A DNA stretch of 64,000 bases from Microbacterium hydrocarbonoxydans (GTDB lineage: Bacteria; Actinomycetota; Actinomycetes; Actinomycetales; Microbacteriaceae), in the NCBI RefSeq assembly GCF_900105205.1, contig NZ_FNSQ01000005.1:2170001-2234000 (forward strand). The letters run 5' to 3'. Below the pieces are notes generated by a model. That model did no database searches, was not told the origin of the DNA, and worked only from the letters and a program-made list of their open reading frames with translations. How positions within the stretch are numbered: the stretch's first letter is position 1; each line of letters begins with the position of its first letter. Made by a program: the position numbers and the translations under genes. Positions 8,780-18,284 of this stretch are shown piece by piece.

Positions 8780-9931
8780 GTGAAGCTCGATTTCGCGCCG
8801 TCGGCGCGGTCCACCGTTGGCCTGGAGTGGGAGATCATGCTCGCCGATCCGGCGACCGGTGATCTCGTCGGTCGCGCGCCCGAGCTCCTCGCGGCGCTCG
8901 AGGCGCAGAGCGAGGAGGAGCGCCACACGGTCACCGGAGAGCTTCTCACCAACACCATCGAGGTCACCAGCGGGATCGGCGACTCGGTCGCGCACGCCGT
9001 CGATGACATCGCGAACGCCATCGCGGCGGTGCGAGAGGCGACCGACCCCGCTGGCATCGAGCTGCTCTCCGCCGGGAGCCACCCGTTCGCGCAGTGGTTC
9101 GACCAGGAGGTGACCGACAAGACTCGCTACCACACGCTCATCGAGCGGACCCAGTGGTGGGGTCGCAACATGATGATCTGGGGCATCCACGTCCACATCG
9201 GCGTGGAGGACCAGCGCAAGGTCATCCCGATCATCAACGCTCTCGCCGCCTACCTCCCGCACCTGCAGGCACTGGCGGCGTCGAGCCCGTTCTGGGCGGG
9301 CGAGCGCACCGGCTACGCCTCGAACCGAGCCCTCGTCTTCCAGCAGCTGCCGACGGCCGGGCTCCCCTGGCCGCTCCGCGACTGGTCGCAGTACGAGTCG
9401 TACCTCGAGGACATGGTGCGCACCGGCGTCATGGCGGATGCGACGGAGGTCCGCTGGGACATCCGTCCCGCGCCCCGCTGGGGCACGATCGAGGTCCGCG
9501 CCTGCGACGGACTCTCGACCCTGCCGGAGCTGGCGTCGATGGCCGCCCTCGTGCAGGTCCTCGTCGAGCACCTGTCTCGCCAACTCGACAAGGGGCGGGA
9601 CCTGGCGGAGATGCCCGCATGGTTCCACCGCGAGAACAAGTGGCGGGCCGCCCGCTACGGGCTGGATGCGCGGGTCATCGTCGACGCGGCCGGCACACAG
9701 CGCCCGGTGCGCGACCATCTCGCCGACATCATCGAGGAGCTCGCACCGGTGGCGCTGGAGCTCGGCTGCGTCCGCGAGTTCGCCAGCATCGGGACGATCC
9801 TCACGGACGGCGCCAGCTACGAGCGCCAGCTCACCATCGCCAACGCCACGGGCGGAGACCTCGCGGCGGTCGTGCAGCACCTGATCCGCGAGTTCCGCTC
9901 CGGCCCGGAGGCCTCGACCGAGGAGCCCTGA
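8780..9931 (+). CDS. Glutamate-cysteine ligase-type carboxylate-amine ligase (YbdK family)
   Basis: The 383-residue GCS2 protein has STVGLEWEIMLAD at its N-terminus, then HTLIERTQWWGRNMMIWGIH, HVHIG and a C-terminal RPAPRWGTIEVRACD. YbdK enzymes show weak gamma-glutamylcysteine ligase activity; in Actinobacteria, which use mycothiol, the real substrate is unclear. I start at GTG 8780 because a CAGACT hexamer lies 6 nt upstream (leaderless pattern) and the product begins KLDFAPSARSTVG; GTG 8774 is the alternative. It converges on the SorC regulator. Confidence 0.88.
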   Translation: MKLDFAPSARSTVGLEWEIMLADPATGDLVGRAPELLAALEAQSEEERHTVTGELLTNTIEVTSGIGDSVAHAVDDIANAIAAVREATDPAGIELLSAGSHPFAQWFDQEVTDKTRYHTLIERTQWWGRNMMIWGIHVHIGVEDQRKVIPIINALAAYLPHLQALAASSPFWAGERTGYASNRALVFQQLPTAGLPWPLRDWSQYESYLEDMVRTGVMADATEVRWDIRPAPRWGTIEVRACDGLSTLPELASMAALVQVLVEHLSRQLDKGRDLAEMPAWFHRENKWRAARYGLDARVIVDAAGTQRPVRDHLADIIEELAPVALELGCVREFASIGTILTDGASYERQLTIANATGGDLAAVVQHLIREFRSGPEASTEEP

Positions 9932-9955
9932 ACCGGGTGCACATCACGCGCGGAG

Positions 9956-10927
9956 TCACTCGTCGACGAGTCGGCGCGCGAGCCCCTCGTCGAGGACCAC
10001 ATCGGTGATGAGCTCCGCGGCGATGGCCGCACGCAGGCTGACCAGCTTCGGCACGCCCGAGACCACGCAGACCCGACGCGGCACGCGTCGGAGCCGGTCG
10101 AGCCCGGGACCAGTGGCCCTGGCGTTCACCCTGATGTCCTTCCAAGTCCCGTCTGCTCGGAAGAACACGGTCGCGACGTCTCCGATGGCGTGGTCCTCGC
10201 GCAGACTGCGGTAGTCGTCCCGGCTCAGATACCCCCCGACATACACGCGGCTCGGGACCTCGGCGGCCGGGGACCCGAGACTGAAGACGGCGATGTCCAT
10301 CTTGGACTGCAGATCGAGCACGCGCCGCGTGCTGCGCTCGCGCCACATGGCCTCGCGGGTGGAGGGGTCGTCGAAGAATGCCGGCACCGGGAACTGCTGC
10401 ACCTGTGCGCCGAAGGCGCTGCCGAAGCGCTGGAGGATGTCGCTGGAGTACTCGACGCCACTGGTCTGTGTGTTACCGGCACCGTTCAGCTGCACGAAGG
10501 TCGTGTTGTGGGTCTCCTTCTGCGTGAGCCCCCGACTCACGGCACTGATCGTGGAGCCCCAGGCGACTCCGACGATCATGTTGGAGTCCACGAACTGCGA
10601 CAGCAGCCGCCCGGCGGTGAGCGCGACCCGCTCGAGGCGCTCGACCTCGCTGACGATCTCGGGGATGGGCACGACGTGCGCCACCACGCGGTAACGATCA
10701 CGGATGCGCTGCTCCAGCATCCCGAGCCGTTCGAGGGGCGAGTTGATGCGGATGTCGACCAGCCCGCTCTCGCGGGCGAAGCTGAGAAGCCGAGACACCG
10801 ACGACCTCGAGGTCTTCAGCTCCTGCGCGATGACCTCCATGGTCTTGTCCTGCATGTAGTAGAGCTGCGCGGCGGTGAGCGCCGCGATCAGCTTCGCATC
10901 GCGGGATCCCGCGTCGGACTGAGCCAT
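9956..10927 (-). CDS. SorC/DeoR-type sugar-binding transcriptional regulator, probable glycerol-operon repressor
   Basis: The ATG at 10927 has a perfect GGAGGAGG ribosome-binding site. The 323-residue protein has an N-terminal helix-turn-helix (YYMQDKTMEVIAQELKTSRSSVSRLLSFAR, split here at residues 23-52) and a C-terminal sugar-phosphate-binding domain with GVAWGSTIS and DVVLDEGLA. It is divergent from glpD with a 14-bp palindrome in between, so it most likely controls glpDFK and itself, with glycerol-3-phosphate or a related sugar phosphate as effector (inferred). Confidence 0.9.
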   Translation of the reverse strand: MAQSDAGSRDAKLIAALTAAQLYYMQDKTMEVIAQELKTSRSSVSRLLSFARESGLVDIRINSPLERLGMLEQRIRDRYRVVAHVVPIPEIVSEVERLERVALTAGRLLSQFVDSNMIVGVAWGSTISAVSRGLTQKETHNTTFVQLNGAGNTQTSGVEYSSDILQRFGSAFGAQVQQFPVPAFFDDPSTREAMWRERSTRRVLDLQSKMDIAVFSLGSPAAEVPSRVYVGGYLSRDDYRSLREDHAIGDVATVFFRADGTWKDIRVNARATGPGLDRLRRVPRRVCVVSGVPKLVSLRAAIAAELITDVVLDEGLARRLVDE

Positions 10928-10950
10928 GACGACCTCCTCCCCCCGATCTT

Positions 10951-10964
10951 TGCACATATGTGCA
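10951..10964. promoter_or_regulatory. Palindromic operator between the SorC regulator and glpD
   Basis: TGCACATATGTGCA is a perfect 14-bp palindrome lying 23 bp upstream of the regulator start and 63 bp upstream of glpD. Its TGNNCA half-site form fits operators of SorC/DeoR-family proteins. I saw only this one copy in the window. Confidence 0.65.
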
Positions 10965-11027
10965 GCGGGCTTGCGCGTGACGCCCGTGGAGGTCGATGCT
11001 GGGGGCAAGAACAGAGAGAGGTCGAAG

Positions 11028-12737
11028 ATGATCGAGTCGACACACTCATCACCGGAACGCGCTGACGTCCGCGCGGTCCGCGAGTCCGGACGCACGAGCG
11101 TCCTCGTCATCGGAGCAGGGATCAACGGGATCTCCACCTTCCGTGACCTCGCCCTTCAGGGCGTGGACGTCCTGCTGGTCGAACGAGGCGACTTCGCATC
11201 CGGTGCGTCCGCCGCGTCGAGCCACATGATCCACGGCGGCATCCGGTACCTCGAGAACGGCGAGTTCCGTCTCGTGCGCGAGTCCGTCGAAGAACGCAAC
11301 GGTCTTCTGAAGATCGCCCCGCATTACGTCAAGCCGCTCGAGACCACCATCCCGATCTACTCGACGTTCTCCGGCATCCTCTCCGCGCCGCTGCGCTTCC
11401 TCACGCACAAGAGCGGCAAGCCCCAGGAACGCGGCGCCTTCCTCATCAAGGTCGGTCTGACCATCTACGACACGTTCTCGCGCGACGGCGGCATGGTCCC
11501 GCGTCACCGGTTCCTCGGCCGCAAGCGCTCGCTCGCGGAGCTCCCCTCGCTCGACCCGAACATCAAGTACACGGCGACCTACTACGACGCATCCATGCAC
11601 GACCCCGAGCGTCTGGCTCTGGACGTTCTGCAGGACGGCCGCGCCGCGCACCCCGGCGCCATCGCACTCAACTACGTCGAGGCGATCTCCCGGGACGGCG
11701 AGAAGGTCGTGCTGCGAGACCGCGAGAGCGGGACCGAGTTCTCCGTCACCGCAGACGTCGTCGTCAACGCGTCCGGCCCCTGGACCGACCTGACCAACGA
11801 CGCCCTCGGCACCGACACCCGGTTCATGGGCGGCACCAAGGGATCGCACATCGTACTCGACCACCCCGAGCTCCTCGAGGCCACCCGTGGACGCGAGATC
11901 TTCTTCGAGCACTCCGATGGTCGCATCGTCCTCATCTACCCGCTCAAGGGCCGCGTGCTCGTAGGGACCACGGACATCGACGCAGACCCCCGCGAGGTTC
12001 CGGTATGCACGGAGGAGGAGATCGACTACTTCTTCGACCTCATCCACCATGTGTTCCCGCAGATCGATGTGACACGAGAGCAGATCGTCTTCAACTTCTC
12101 CGGCATCCGCCCCCTCCCCCGTCACGAGGACACGGCACCCGGATTCGTCTCTCGCGACTACCGCATCGAGGTCGACGAGAAGGGTGCAGCGCCCCTCGTC
12201 AGCCTCGTCGGCGGCAAGTGGACCACGTTCCGCGCGCTCGGCGAGTCGCTGTCGGATGTCGTGCTCGGTCTGATCGGCCGCACCCGCACGGTCTCGACCG
12301 CCGGTCGTGCCATCGGCGGTGGCCGCGACTTCCCGCGCACCGAGAAGGCCCGTCGGATCTGGATCCAGGAGAACCTTCCCGGCGCCGGAGACCGTGCAGA
12401 GCGCCTGCTCGCCCGCTACGGCACCCGCGCCGCACAGGTCTGGGCCTACGTCGAGCAGGGCGATGACGCGCCCCTCGTCGGCGGCGACCTGTCGACCAGG
12501 GAACTGGCCTGGATGGTCGAGAACGAGATGGTCGCGCGCCTGCAGGACGTCGTACTGCGTCGCACCAGCATCGCTTTCACCGGCAATGCGGACGCGGATG
12601 TGCTCGAAGAGCTTGCCGATGCGCTGGCTCCTCTGCTCCACTGGGACCGTGCACGACACGATGCCGAGCTCGAGCAGACGCGAGAGCTGCTCAACGAGCG
12701 CCATGGACTCCAGATCTCGTCCCGCGCACGCGGCTGA
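11028..12737 (+). CDS. glpD: Aerobic glycerol-3-phosphate dehydrogenase
   Basis: The 569-residue FAD enzyme oxidises glycerol-3-phosphate to dihydroxyacetone phosphate and feeds electrons to quinone at the membrane. The FAD-binding GAGINGIS is at residues 29-36, followed by DLALQGVDVLLVE and SHMIHGGIRYLENGEFRLV; later PLKGRVLVGTTD and FSGIRPLPR are family hallmarks. The start MIESTHSSPERAD follows AGAGAGAGG; longer upstream readings run into the operator region. First gene of glpD-glpF-glpK. Confidence 0.96.
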   Translation: MIESTHSSPERADVRAVRESGRTSVLVIGAGINGISTFRDLALQGVDVLLVERGDFASGASAASSHMIHGGIRYLENGEFRLVRESVEERNGLLKIAPHYVKPLETTIPIYSTFSGILSAPLRFLTHKSGKPQERGAFLIKVGLTIYDTFSRDGGMVPRHRFLGRKRSLAELPSLDPNIKYTATYYDASMHDPERLALDVLQDGRAAHPGAIALNYVEAISRDGEKVVLRDRESGTEFSVTADVVVNASGPWTDLTNDALGTDTRFMGGTKGSHIVLDHPELLEATRGREIFFEHSDGRIVLIYPLKGRVLVGTTDIDADPREVPVCTEEEIDYFFDLIHHVFPQIDVTREQIVFNFSGIRPLPRHEDTAPGFVSRDYRIEVDEKGAAPLVSLVGGKWTTFRALGESLSDVVLGLIGRTRTVSTAGRAIGGGRDFPRTEKARRIWIQENLPGAGDRAERLLARYGTRAAQVWAYVEQGDDAPLVGGDLSTRELAWMVENEMVARLQDVVLRRTSIAFTGNADADVLEELADALAPLLHWDRARHDAELEQTRELLNERHGLQISSRARG

Positions 12738-12781
12738 CGAGAGATCCGAACGCCGCCCTCCACGCGGCGTAACTCCCAACA

Positions 12782-12809
12782 AGTGCCAGGGCTAAGGGGC
12801 CCTGGCACT
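12782..12809 (+). other. Intercistronic hairpin between glpD and glpF
   Basis: An 11-bp perfect stem (12782-12792 with 12799-12809) and 6-nt loop lie 45 nt after glpD and 21 nt before glpF. No T-run follows; the glpF ribosome-binding site (AAAGG) comes directly after. It may be an mRNA-stabilising or processing element setting the glpD/glpFK ratio rather than a full terminator. Confidence 0.6.
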
Positions 12810-12829
12810 CAAGAAAGGTCAATGAAGAC

Positions 12830-13582
12830 ATGACTGAAGTGAATCTCGGTCTCTACTTCCTGTCGGAGTTCGTCGGCACTGCGCTGCTGATCCTCCTCGG
12901 ATGTGGTGTGGTCGCAAACGTCGCGCTCGCGAAGAACAAGGGCTTCGGCGGCGGCTTCCTGATGGTCAACTGGGGATGGGGTCTCGCGGTCTTCGTGGGT
13001 GTCCTCGCCTCGGCCTACTCCGGAGCCATCCTGAACCCCGCCGTCGGTATCGGCCTCCTGGTCGCCAACAAGATCGACTTCTCGCAGTTCGCCGTCGCCA
13101 CCGGCGCGGAGCTGCTCGGAGCCATCGTCGGTGCGATCCTCACGTGGCTCGCCTACAAGCAGCACTTCGACGAGGAGCCGGACCCGGCCAACAAGCTCGG
13201 CGTGTTCTCGACGGGTCCTGCGATCCGCTCGTACGGTTGGAACCTCGTCACGGAGGTCATCGGTACGTTCGTCCTGGTGTTCGCGGTCTTCGCATTCGCG
13301 GACTACGGCGACATCGAGATCGGCGTCCCCGGAGGCCTCGGACCGCTCAGCGCGCTCCCGGTCGCCCTCGTCGTGGTCGCGATCGGTGCCTCCCTCGGTG
13401 GACCGACCGGTTACGCGATCAACCCCGCCCGTGACCTCGGCCCGCGTATCGCTCACGCGATCCTGCCGATCAAGGGCAAGGGCTCCAGCGACTGGTCGTA
13501 CTCCTGGGTGCCGGTGGTCGGCCCCCTCGTCGGTGGTGTCCTCGCCGCCCTCGCAGCGCCCGCGCTGCTCAACCTCGCCTGA
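12830..13582 (+). CDS. glpF: Glycerol uptake facilitator (aquaglyceroporin, MIP family)
   Basis: The 250-residue channel has six membrane helices and both NPA boxes: ILNPAV (about residues 66-71) and INPARD (about 200-205). The arginine of the selectivity filter is present. The first box is unusual: the usual SGAHLNPAVT reads [10 protein letters not shown], losing the histidine and threonine. Placement between glpD and glpK makes glycerol uptake the clear role. Confidence 0.94.
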   Translation: MTEVNLGLYFLSEFVGTALLILLGCGVVANVALAKNKGFGGGFLMVNWGWGLAVFVGVLASAYSGAILNPAVGIGLLVANKIDFSQFAVATGAELLGAIVGAILTWLAYKQHFDEEPDPANKLGVFSTGPAIRSYGWNLVTEVIGTFVLVFAVFAFADYGDIEIGVPGGLGPLSALPVALVVVAIGASLGGPTGYAINPARDLGPRIAHAILPIKGKGSSDWSYSWVPVVGPLVGGVLAALAAPALLNLA

Positions 13583-13610
13583 CCCGAACCTGACTTCAAA
13601 GGAGAACACA

Positions 13611-15125
13611 ATGGCCGACTACATCATCGCCATCGATCAGGGCACCACCTCCAGCCGCGCGATCATCTTCGACAAGAAGGGCAGCATCGTCGCGACGGGT
13701 CAGAAGGAGCACGAGCAGATCCTGCCGAAGGCGGGCTGGGTCGAGCACGATCCCGCCGAGATCTGGCGCAACGTGCAGGAGGTCATCGGTCTCGCCCTGA
13801 GCCGCGCCGACCTGACGCGCCACGACATCGCCGCCGTCGGCATCACCAATCAGCGCGAGACCGCGGTGGTCTGGGACAAGACGACCGGCAAGGCCGTCTA
13901 CAACGCGATCGTCTGGCAGGACACCCGCACGCAGGAGATCGTCGACCGCCTCGCGGCCGACGGCGGCGTCGAGCGGTTCAAGCCGGTCGTCGGACTCCCT
14001 CTCGCCACCTACTTCTCGGGCACCAAGATCGCCTGGATCCTCGAGAACGTCGAGGGCGCGCGCGAGAAGGCGGATGCCGGTGACCTGGTCTTCGGCACCA
14101 CTGACAGCTGGGTTCTCTGGAACCTCACCGGTGGCGTCGACGGTGGCGTGCACGTGACGGACGTCACCAACGCGTCGCGCACGATGTTCATGGATCTCGA
14201 GACGCTCGAGTGGCGCGACGACATCCTCGAGGCGTTCGGCGTCCCTCGCTCGATGATGCCGGAGATCCGCTCCTCCTCCGAGGTATACGGCGCAGCCGAG
14301 GACTCGTCGCTGCTGCGCGAGACGCCGATCGCCGGCATCCTCGGTGACCAGCAGGCCGCGACCTTCGGCCAGGCCGCCTTCAACCAGGGTGAGAGCAAGA
14401 ACACCTACGGCACCGGCTGCTTCCTCATCTTCAACACGGGTGAGGAGATCGTCCACTCCAAGAACGGGCTGCTGACCACGGTCGGCTACAAGCTCGGTGA
14501 CGGCCCGACGCACTACGCGCTCGAGGGTTCGATCGCCGTCACCGGATCGCTGATCCAGTGGCTGCGTGACCAGCTCGGCATCATCGGCTCCGCCCCCGAG
14601 GTGGAGGAGCTCGCCAAGCAGGTCGATGACAACGGTGGCGTGTACATCGTGCCGGCGTTCTCGGGCCTGTTCGCGCCGTACTGGCGTCCGGACGCCCGCG
14701 GTGCGATCGTCGGACTCACCCGCTACGCGAACAAGAACCACATCGCCCGCGCAGCGCTCGAGGCCGTCGCATTCCAGACGCGCGACGTGCTCGACGCGGT
14801 CAACGCCGATGCCGGTGTCGACCTCACCGAGCTCAAGGTCGACGGCGGAATGGTCGCCAACGACGCTCTGATGCAGTTCCAGGCCGATGTGCTCGGCGTT
14901 CCGGTCGTCCGACCGGTCGTCGCCGAGACCACCGCCCTCGGCGCCGCGTACGCTGCGGGACTCGCCGTCGGATTCTGGAACGGCCTGGACGACCTCTCCG
15001 CCAACTGGCAGGAGGACCGTCGTTGGGAGCCGTCGATGGAGGACGCGGAGCGCGACCGTCAGCTGCGCCTGTGGCGCAAGGCTGTCAGCAAGTCGATGGA
15101 CTGGGTCGATGAGGACGTGAAGTGA
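13611..15125 (+). CDS. glpK: Glycerol kinase
   Basis: The 504-residue FGGY-family kinase phosphorylates glycerol to sn-glycerol-3-phosphate. [20 protein letters not shown] is the N-terminal ATP/glycerol signature; [27 protein letters not shown] and the [11 protein letters not shown] loop follow. The ATG has AAAGGAGAA upstream, 28 nt after glpF. A strong terminator follows. Length is exactly that of the family. Confidence 0.98.
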   Translation: MADYIIAIDQGTTSSRAIIFDKKGSIVATGQKEHEQILPKAGWVEHDPAEIWRNVQEVIGLALSRADLTRHDIAAVGITNQRETAVVWDKTTGKAVYNAIVWQDTRTQEIVDRLAADGGVERFKPVVGLPLATYFSGTKIAWILENVEGAREKADAGDLVFGTTDSWVLWNLTGGVDGGVHVTDVTNASRTMFMDLETLEWRDDILEAFGVPRSMMPEIRSSSEVYGAAEDSSLLRETPIAGILGDQQAATFGQAAFNQGESKNTYGTGCFLIFNTGEEIVHSKNGLLTTVGYKLGDGPTHYALEGSIAVTGSLIQWLRDQLGIIGSAPEVEELAKQVDDNGGVYIVPAFSGLFAPYWRPDARGAIVGLTRYANKNHIARAALEAVAFQTRDVLDAVNADAGVDLTELKVDGGMVANDALMQFQADVLGVPVVRPVVAETTALGAAYAAGLAVGFWNGLDDLSANWQEDRRWEPSMEDAERDRQLRLWRKAVSKSMDWVDEDVK

Positions 15126-15141
15126 CCTCAGTCTCCTGAAG

Positions 15142-15175
15142 AAGCGGGTCCGGAGTGTTACTCCGGACCCGCTTT
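15142..15175 (+). terminator. Rho-independent terminator of the glp operon
   Basis: A perfect 14-bp stem (arms 15142-15155 and 15161-15174) with loop TGTTA is followed by a T-rich stretch (TTTGTCTGTCC). It lies 17 nt after glpK and before the convergent ffh gene. Confidence 0.9.
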
Positions 15176-15243
15176 GTCTGTCCTGTCGAGGTCAGCCGCC
15201 CGGTCCGACCGTCGAACGATCCGCTGCGCGCTGCCGACGGGCG

Positions 15244-16797
15244 TCAGTTCTTGCCGAAGAGCTTCTGGATCTCCGCGAGGTCGGCCTCGCTCGGCGCCTT
15301 CGCGCCGCCCAGGCCGAAACCGGATCCAGTGGGCGTCGAGGCCGCGGCGAGGCCGGCGTTCTCTGCGGCACGCTTCGCGGGGTTGCCCGAGCGCGATCCA
15401 CCGGACGACTTGCCCTTCTTGCCGCGCTTGGAGGACGCGCCCGGCTTGCCGAGACCGGGCATGGCTCCCATCCCGGGGATGTTCGGGGTGCCACCTCTGG
15501 CGACGGTCTTCATCATCTTCGCGGCCTGGTCGAATCGAGCGACCAGCTGGTTCACGTCGGTCACGGTCATGCCGGATCCGCGCGCGATCCGCAGGCGGCG
15601 GGAGCCGTTGAGGACCTTCGGGTTGCGACGCTCGCCGGGAGTCATGGAGCGGATGATCGCCTCGGTGCGATCGATCTCTCGCTCGTCGAAGTCCTCGAGC
15701 TGCTGCTTCATCTGACCCATGCCGGGGAGCATCCCCAGCATCTTCTTCATCGAGCCCATCTTCTTCATCTGCTGAAGCTGGTCGAGGAAGTCCTCGAGGG
15801 TGAACTGCTCGGTCGCGAGCTTCTCGGCCATCTTGACGGCCTCTTCCTCGTCGAAGGCCTGCTGGGCCTGTTCGATGAGGGTGAGGATGTCACCGAGGTC
15901 GAGGATCCGGCTCGCCATGCGATCGGGGTGGAAGGGCTCGAGGTCCTCGAGACGCTCGCCCGTGGAGGCGAAGATGATGGGACGGCCGGTGACGGAGGCG
16001 ACGGAGAGGGCCGCGCCACCGCGGGCGTCGCCGTCGAGCTTGGACAGCACGACGCCGGTGAAGTCAACGCCTTCCTGGAAGGCGCGCGCGGTGTTCACCG
16101 CATCCTGACCGATCATCGCGTCGATGACGAAGAGGACCTCGTCAGGGTCGGTCGCCTTGCGGATGTCCGAAGCCTGCTTCATGAGCTCCGCATCGACACC
16201 CAGACGACCGGCGGTGTCGATGATGACCACGTCGTGCTGGTGGCGACGTGCGTGCTCGACGCCGTCACGGGAGACCTTCACGGGGTCGCCCACGCCGTTC
16301 CCCGGCTCAGGGGCGTAGACAGTCGCGCCCGCCTGCTCGGCGACGACCTGGAGCTGATTCACGGCGTTCGGGCGCTGTAGGTCGGCGGCGACGAGCAGCG
16401 GGGTGTGCCCCTCGCCCTCGAGCTGCTTCGCGAGCTTGCCGGCGAAGGTCGTCTTACCCGAACCCTGCAGCCCCGCGAGCATGATGACCGTCGGGGCCGT
16501 CTTCGCGAACTGCAGTCGGCGCTGCTCGCCGCCGAGGATCTGGACCAGCTCCTCGTTGACGATCTGCACGACCTGCTGAGCCGGGTTCAGCGCCTTGTTG
16601 ACCTCGTCGCCGAGTGCGCGCTCGCGCACCTTCGCGGTGAACTCCTTGACGACGGTGAGCGCGACGTCGGCGTCGAGCAGAGCGCGACGGATCTCACGCA
16701 CGGTGCCGTCGACGTCGGCCGCGGTGAGCTTTCCCTTCGTGCGAAGGTTGCGGAAGGTCTCGGTGAGCCGATCGGAGAGCGTGCCAAAGGTAGCCAT
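15244..16797 (-). CDS. ffh: Signal recognition particle protein Ffh
   Basis: The 517-residue SRP54 GTPase binds signal sequences co-translationally. N domain, then G1 GLQGSGKTT (109-117), DTAGRL and the TKLDG-type motif (SKLDGDARGGAALS), then the methionine-rich M domain (KKMGSMKKMLGMLPGMGQM). The C-terminus carries a basic, Gly/Ser-rich tail. Its receptor gene ftsY lies about 3 kb downstream on the same strand. Confidence 0.98.
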   Translation of the reverse strand: MATFGTLSDRLTETFRNLRTKGKLTAADVDGTVREIRRALLDADVALTVVKEFTAKVRERALGDEVNKALNPAQQVVQIVNEELVQILGGEQRRLQFAKTAPTVIMLAGLQGSGKTTFAGKLAKQLEGEGHTPLLVAADLQRPNAVNQLQVVAEQAGATVYAPEPGNGVGDPVKVSRDGVEHARRHQHDVVIIDTAGRLGVDAELMKQASDIRKATDPDEVLFVIDAMIGQDAVNTARAFQEGVDFTGVVLSKLDGDARGGAALSVASVTGRPIIFASTGERLEDLEPFHPDRMASRILDLGDILTLIEQAQQAFDEEEAVKMAEKLATEQFTLEDFLDQLQQMKKMGSMKKMLGMLPGMGQMKQQLEDFDEREIDRTEAIIRSMTPGERRNPKVLNGSRRLRIARGSGMTVTDVNQLVARFDQAAKMMKTVARGGTPNIPGMGAMPGLGKPGASSKRGKKGKSSGGSRSGNPAKRAAENAGLAAASTPTGSGFGLGGAKAPSEADLAEIQKLFGKN

Positions 16798-16937
16798 GGT
16801 GACACCGAGTTTACGCGAAACCGGCGACCTTTTCCGCGCTCGGCGAGGCCACGACCACGAGGTCGTCCCGGAGCAGCTCGGGAATGGCGTCTCATCCCAG
16901 ACCTGCCCGGCTCACGCGTTCTCGTCCGCGGAGCCGG

Positions 16938-17534
16938 TCAGTTCGTCGGAGCACTCCACGGCAGTCGTCCGATTGCACTCATCGCGTCGTCGAAGCGGTC
17001 AGCCACCGACCCCCGACCGGCGCCGCTCTCGGCCCAGGCGCGTATCGCGGCGATCACCGCGGCGGCCCAGGTCGCAGCCACGATGTCGGCTGCCAACGCG
17101 GAGACACCCGAACGGTGCGCGAGGTCGGCCAGTGCGGCTGCGAGCCTGGCCTGTCGCAGGGCGGCGTCGCGTTCGAGTTCGTCATCCAGGCCCATGGCCG
17201 AGGAGTTCGTCATCGCGAGGGCGAGGCTGTCGGGCGCGAAGCCGTCGACGAGGGAGGTGAGGATGCGCCTGACCTCGGTGCCCGCACGATCCTCGGGGAC
17301 GGAGACGAGGTCGTCGACAGCGCGATCGATGCGATCGTCGAGCCCCGACCACAGCACGTCGCTCTTCGAGGAGAAGTAGTTGAAGAAGCTCGATCGGCTG
17401 ACGCCGGCCCGCTGCGTGATGTCGGCGACGGAGGTCGAGTCGTAGCCGCGTTCCAGGAAGAGCTCGCAGGCGGCTTCCGCGAGGGTCTCTCGGGAGGACG
17501 CCTTGGGACGTCCGGCTCGGCTGGGACTGCTCAT
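16938..17534 (-). CDS. TetR-family transcriptional regulator
   Basis: The 198-residue protein has an N-terminal TetR helix-turn-helix (ITQRAGVSRSSFFNYFSSKSD, recognition helix about residues 38-52) and a helical ligand domain. A TAGCGT hexamer lies 6 nt before the ATG at 17534, so the mRNA is probably leaderless; GTG at 17540 is the alternative. It is divergent from lipB, 96 bp apart. The ligand and targets are unknown. Confidence 0.85.
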   Translation of the reverse strand: MSSPSRAGRPKASSRETLAEAACELFLERGYDSTSVADITQRAGVSRSSFFNYFSSKSDVLWSGLDDRIDRAVDDLVSVPEDRAGTEVRRILTSLVDGFAPDSLALAMTNSSAMGLDDELERDAALRQARLAAALADLAHRSGVSALAADIVAATWAAAVIAAIRAWAESGAGRGSVADRFDDAMSAIGRLPWSAPTN

Positions 17535-17630
17535 CCTCACACGCTACCGCGCGACGGTTCGTGGCGCGTCCCGAGTCGAAGAGGAGTATTCTTAGACCCA
17601 ATCCATCTATTGACCGAGAGCGGGTCGCTC

Positions 17631-18284
17631 ATGCTCGACATCCTCACCCCCGGCCTCGCCCCCGCGTACGTCCCGTACTCGGACGGCTGGGAGCTCCAGC
17701 GTCGGATCCACGCGGACGTGGTCGACGGCACTCGTCCTGACACGTTGATCCTCCTCGAGCACGAAGCCGTCTACACGGCAGGCAAACGGACCGAGCCTCA
17801 GGAGCGTCCGCAGGACGGCACCCCGGTCATCGACGTGGACCGGGGCGGAAAGATCACGTGGCACGGACCCGGCCAGCTCGTCGGCTATCCGATCGTCCGC
17901 CTCCCGGAGCCGATGGATGTCGTCGCCCACGTGCGTCGCCTGGAGCGCATCCTGATCGACGTGCTGCGCCCCTTCGGCGTCGACGGCCGCCAGATCGACG
18001 GACGCAGTGGAGTCTGGGTCCGCCGCCCCCTCTCCGAGGACAAGGTCGCCGCCATCGGGGTCCGCGTGCAGCAGGGAGTGACCATGCACGGCTTCGCGAT
18101 CAACTGCGACAACAGCCTCGCCGGCTTCGGCGGCATCATCCCGTGTGGGATCACCGACGCCGGCGTCACCACTGTCAGTGAGATCGTCGGGGCCGACATC
18201 TCCCCCTCCGACATCCTCGAATCCGTGTCGGCCGCCTTCGTCGCCGACTACTCGACCGCCGAGCAGGCAGGAGCCTACGCATGA
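17631..18284 (+). CDS. lipB: Lipoyl(octanoyl) transferase
   Basis: The 217-residue enzyme moves octanoate from acyl carrier protein to lipoyl domains. The thioester cysteine C172 is in [10 protein letters not shown] and the catalytic lysine K138 in [27 protein letters not shown] is the family signature. It overlaps lipA by four bases (ATGA), the standard lipoate operon. Confidence 0.96.
   Translation: MLDILTPGLAPAYVPYSDGWELQRRIHADVVDGTRPDTLILLEHEAVYTAGKRTEPQERPQDGTPVIDVDRGGKITWHGPGQLVGYPIVRLPEPMDVVAHVRRLERILIDVLRPFGVDGRQIDGRSGVWVRRPLSEDKVAAIGVRVQQGVTMHGFAINCDNSLAGFGGIIPCGITDAGVTTVSEIVGADISPSDILESVSAAFVADYSTAEQAGAYA

Noticed and set aside
11049..12782. 577-codon minus-strand ORF antisense to glpD
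   Set aside because: Shadow of glpD on the opposite strand, typical of high-GC DNA; composition biased to Asp/Glu/Val/Arg.
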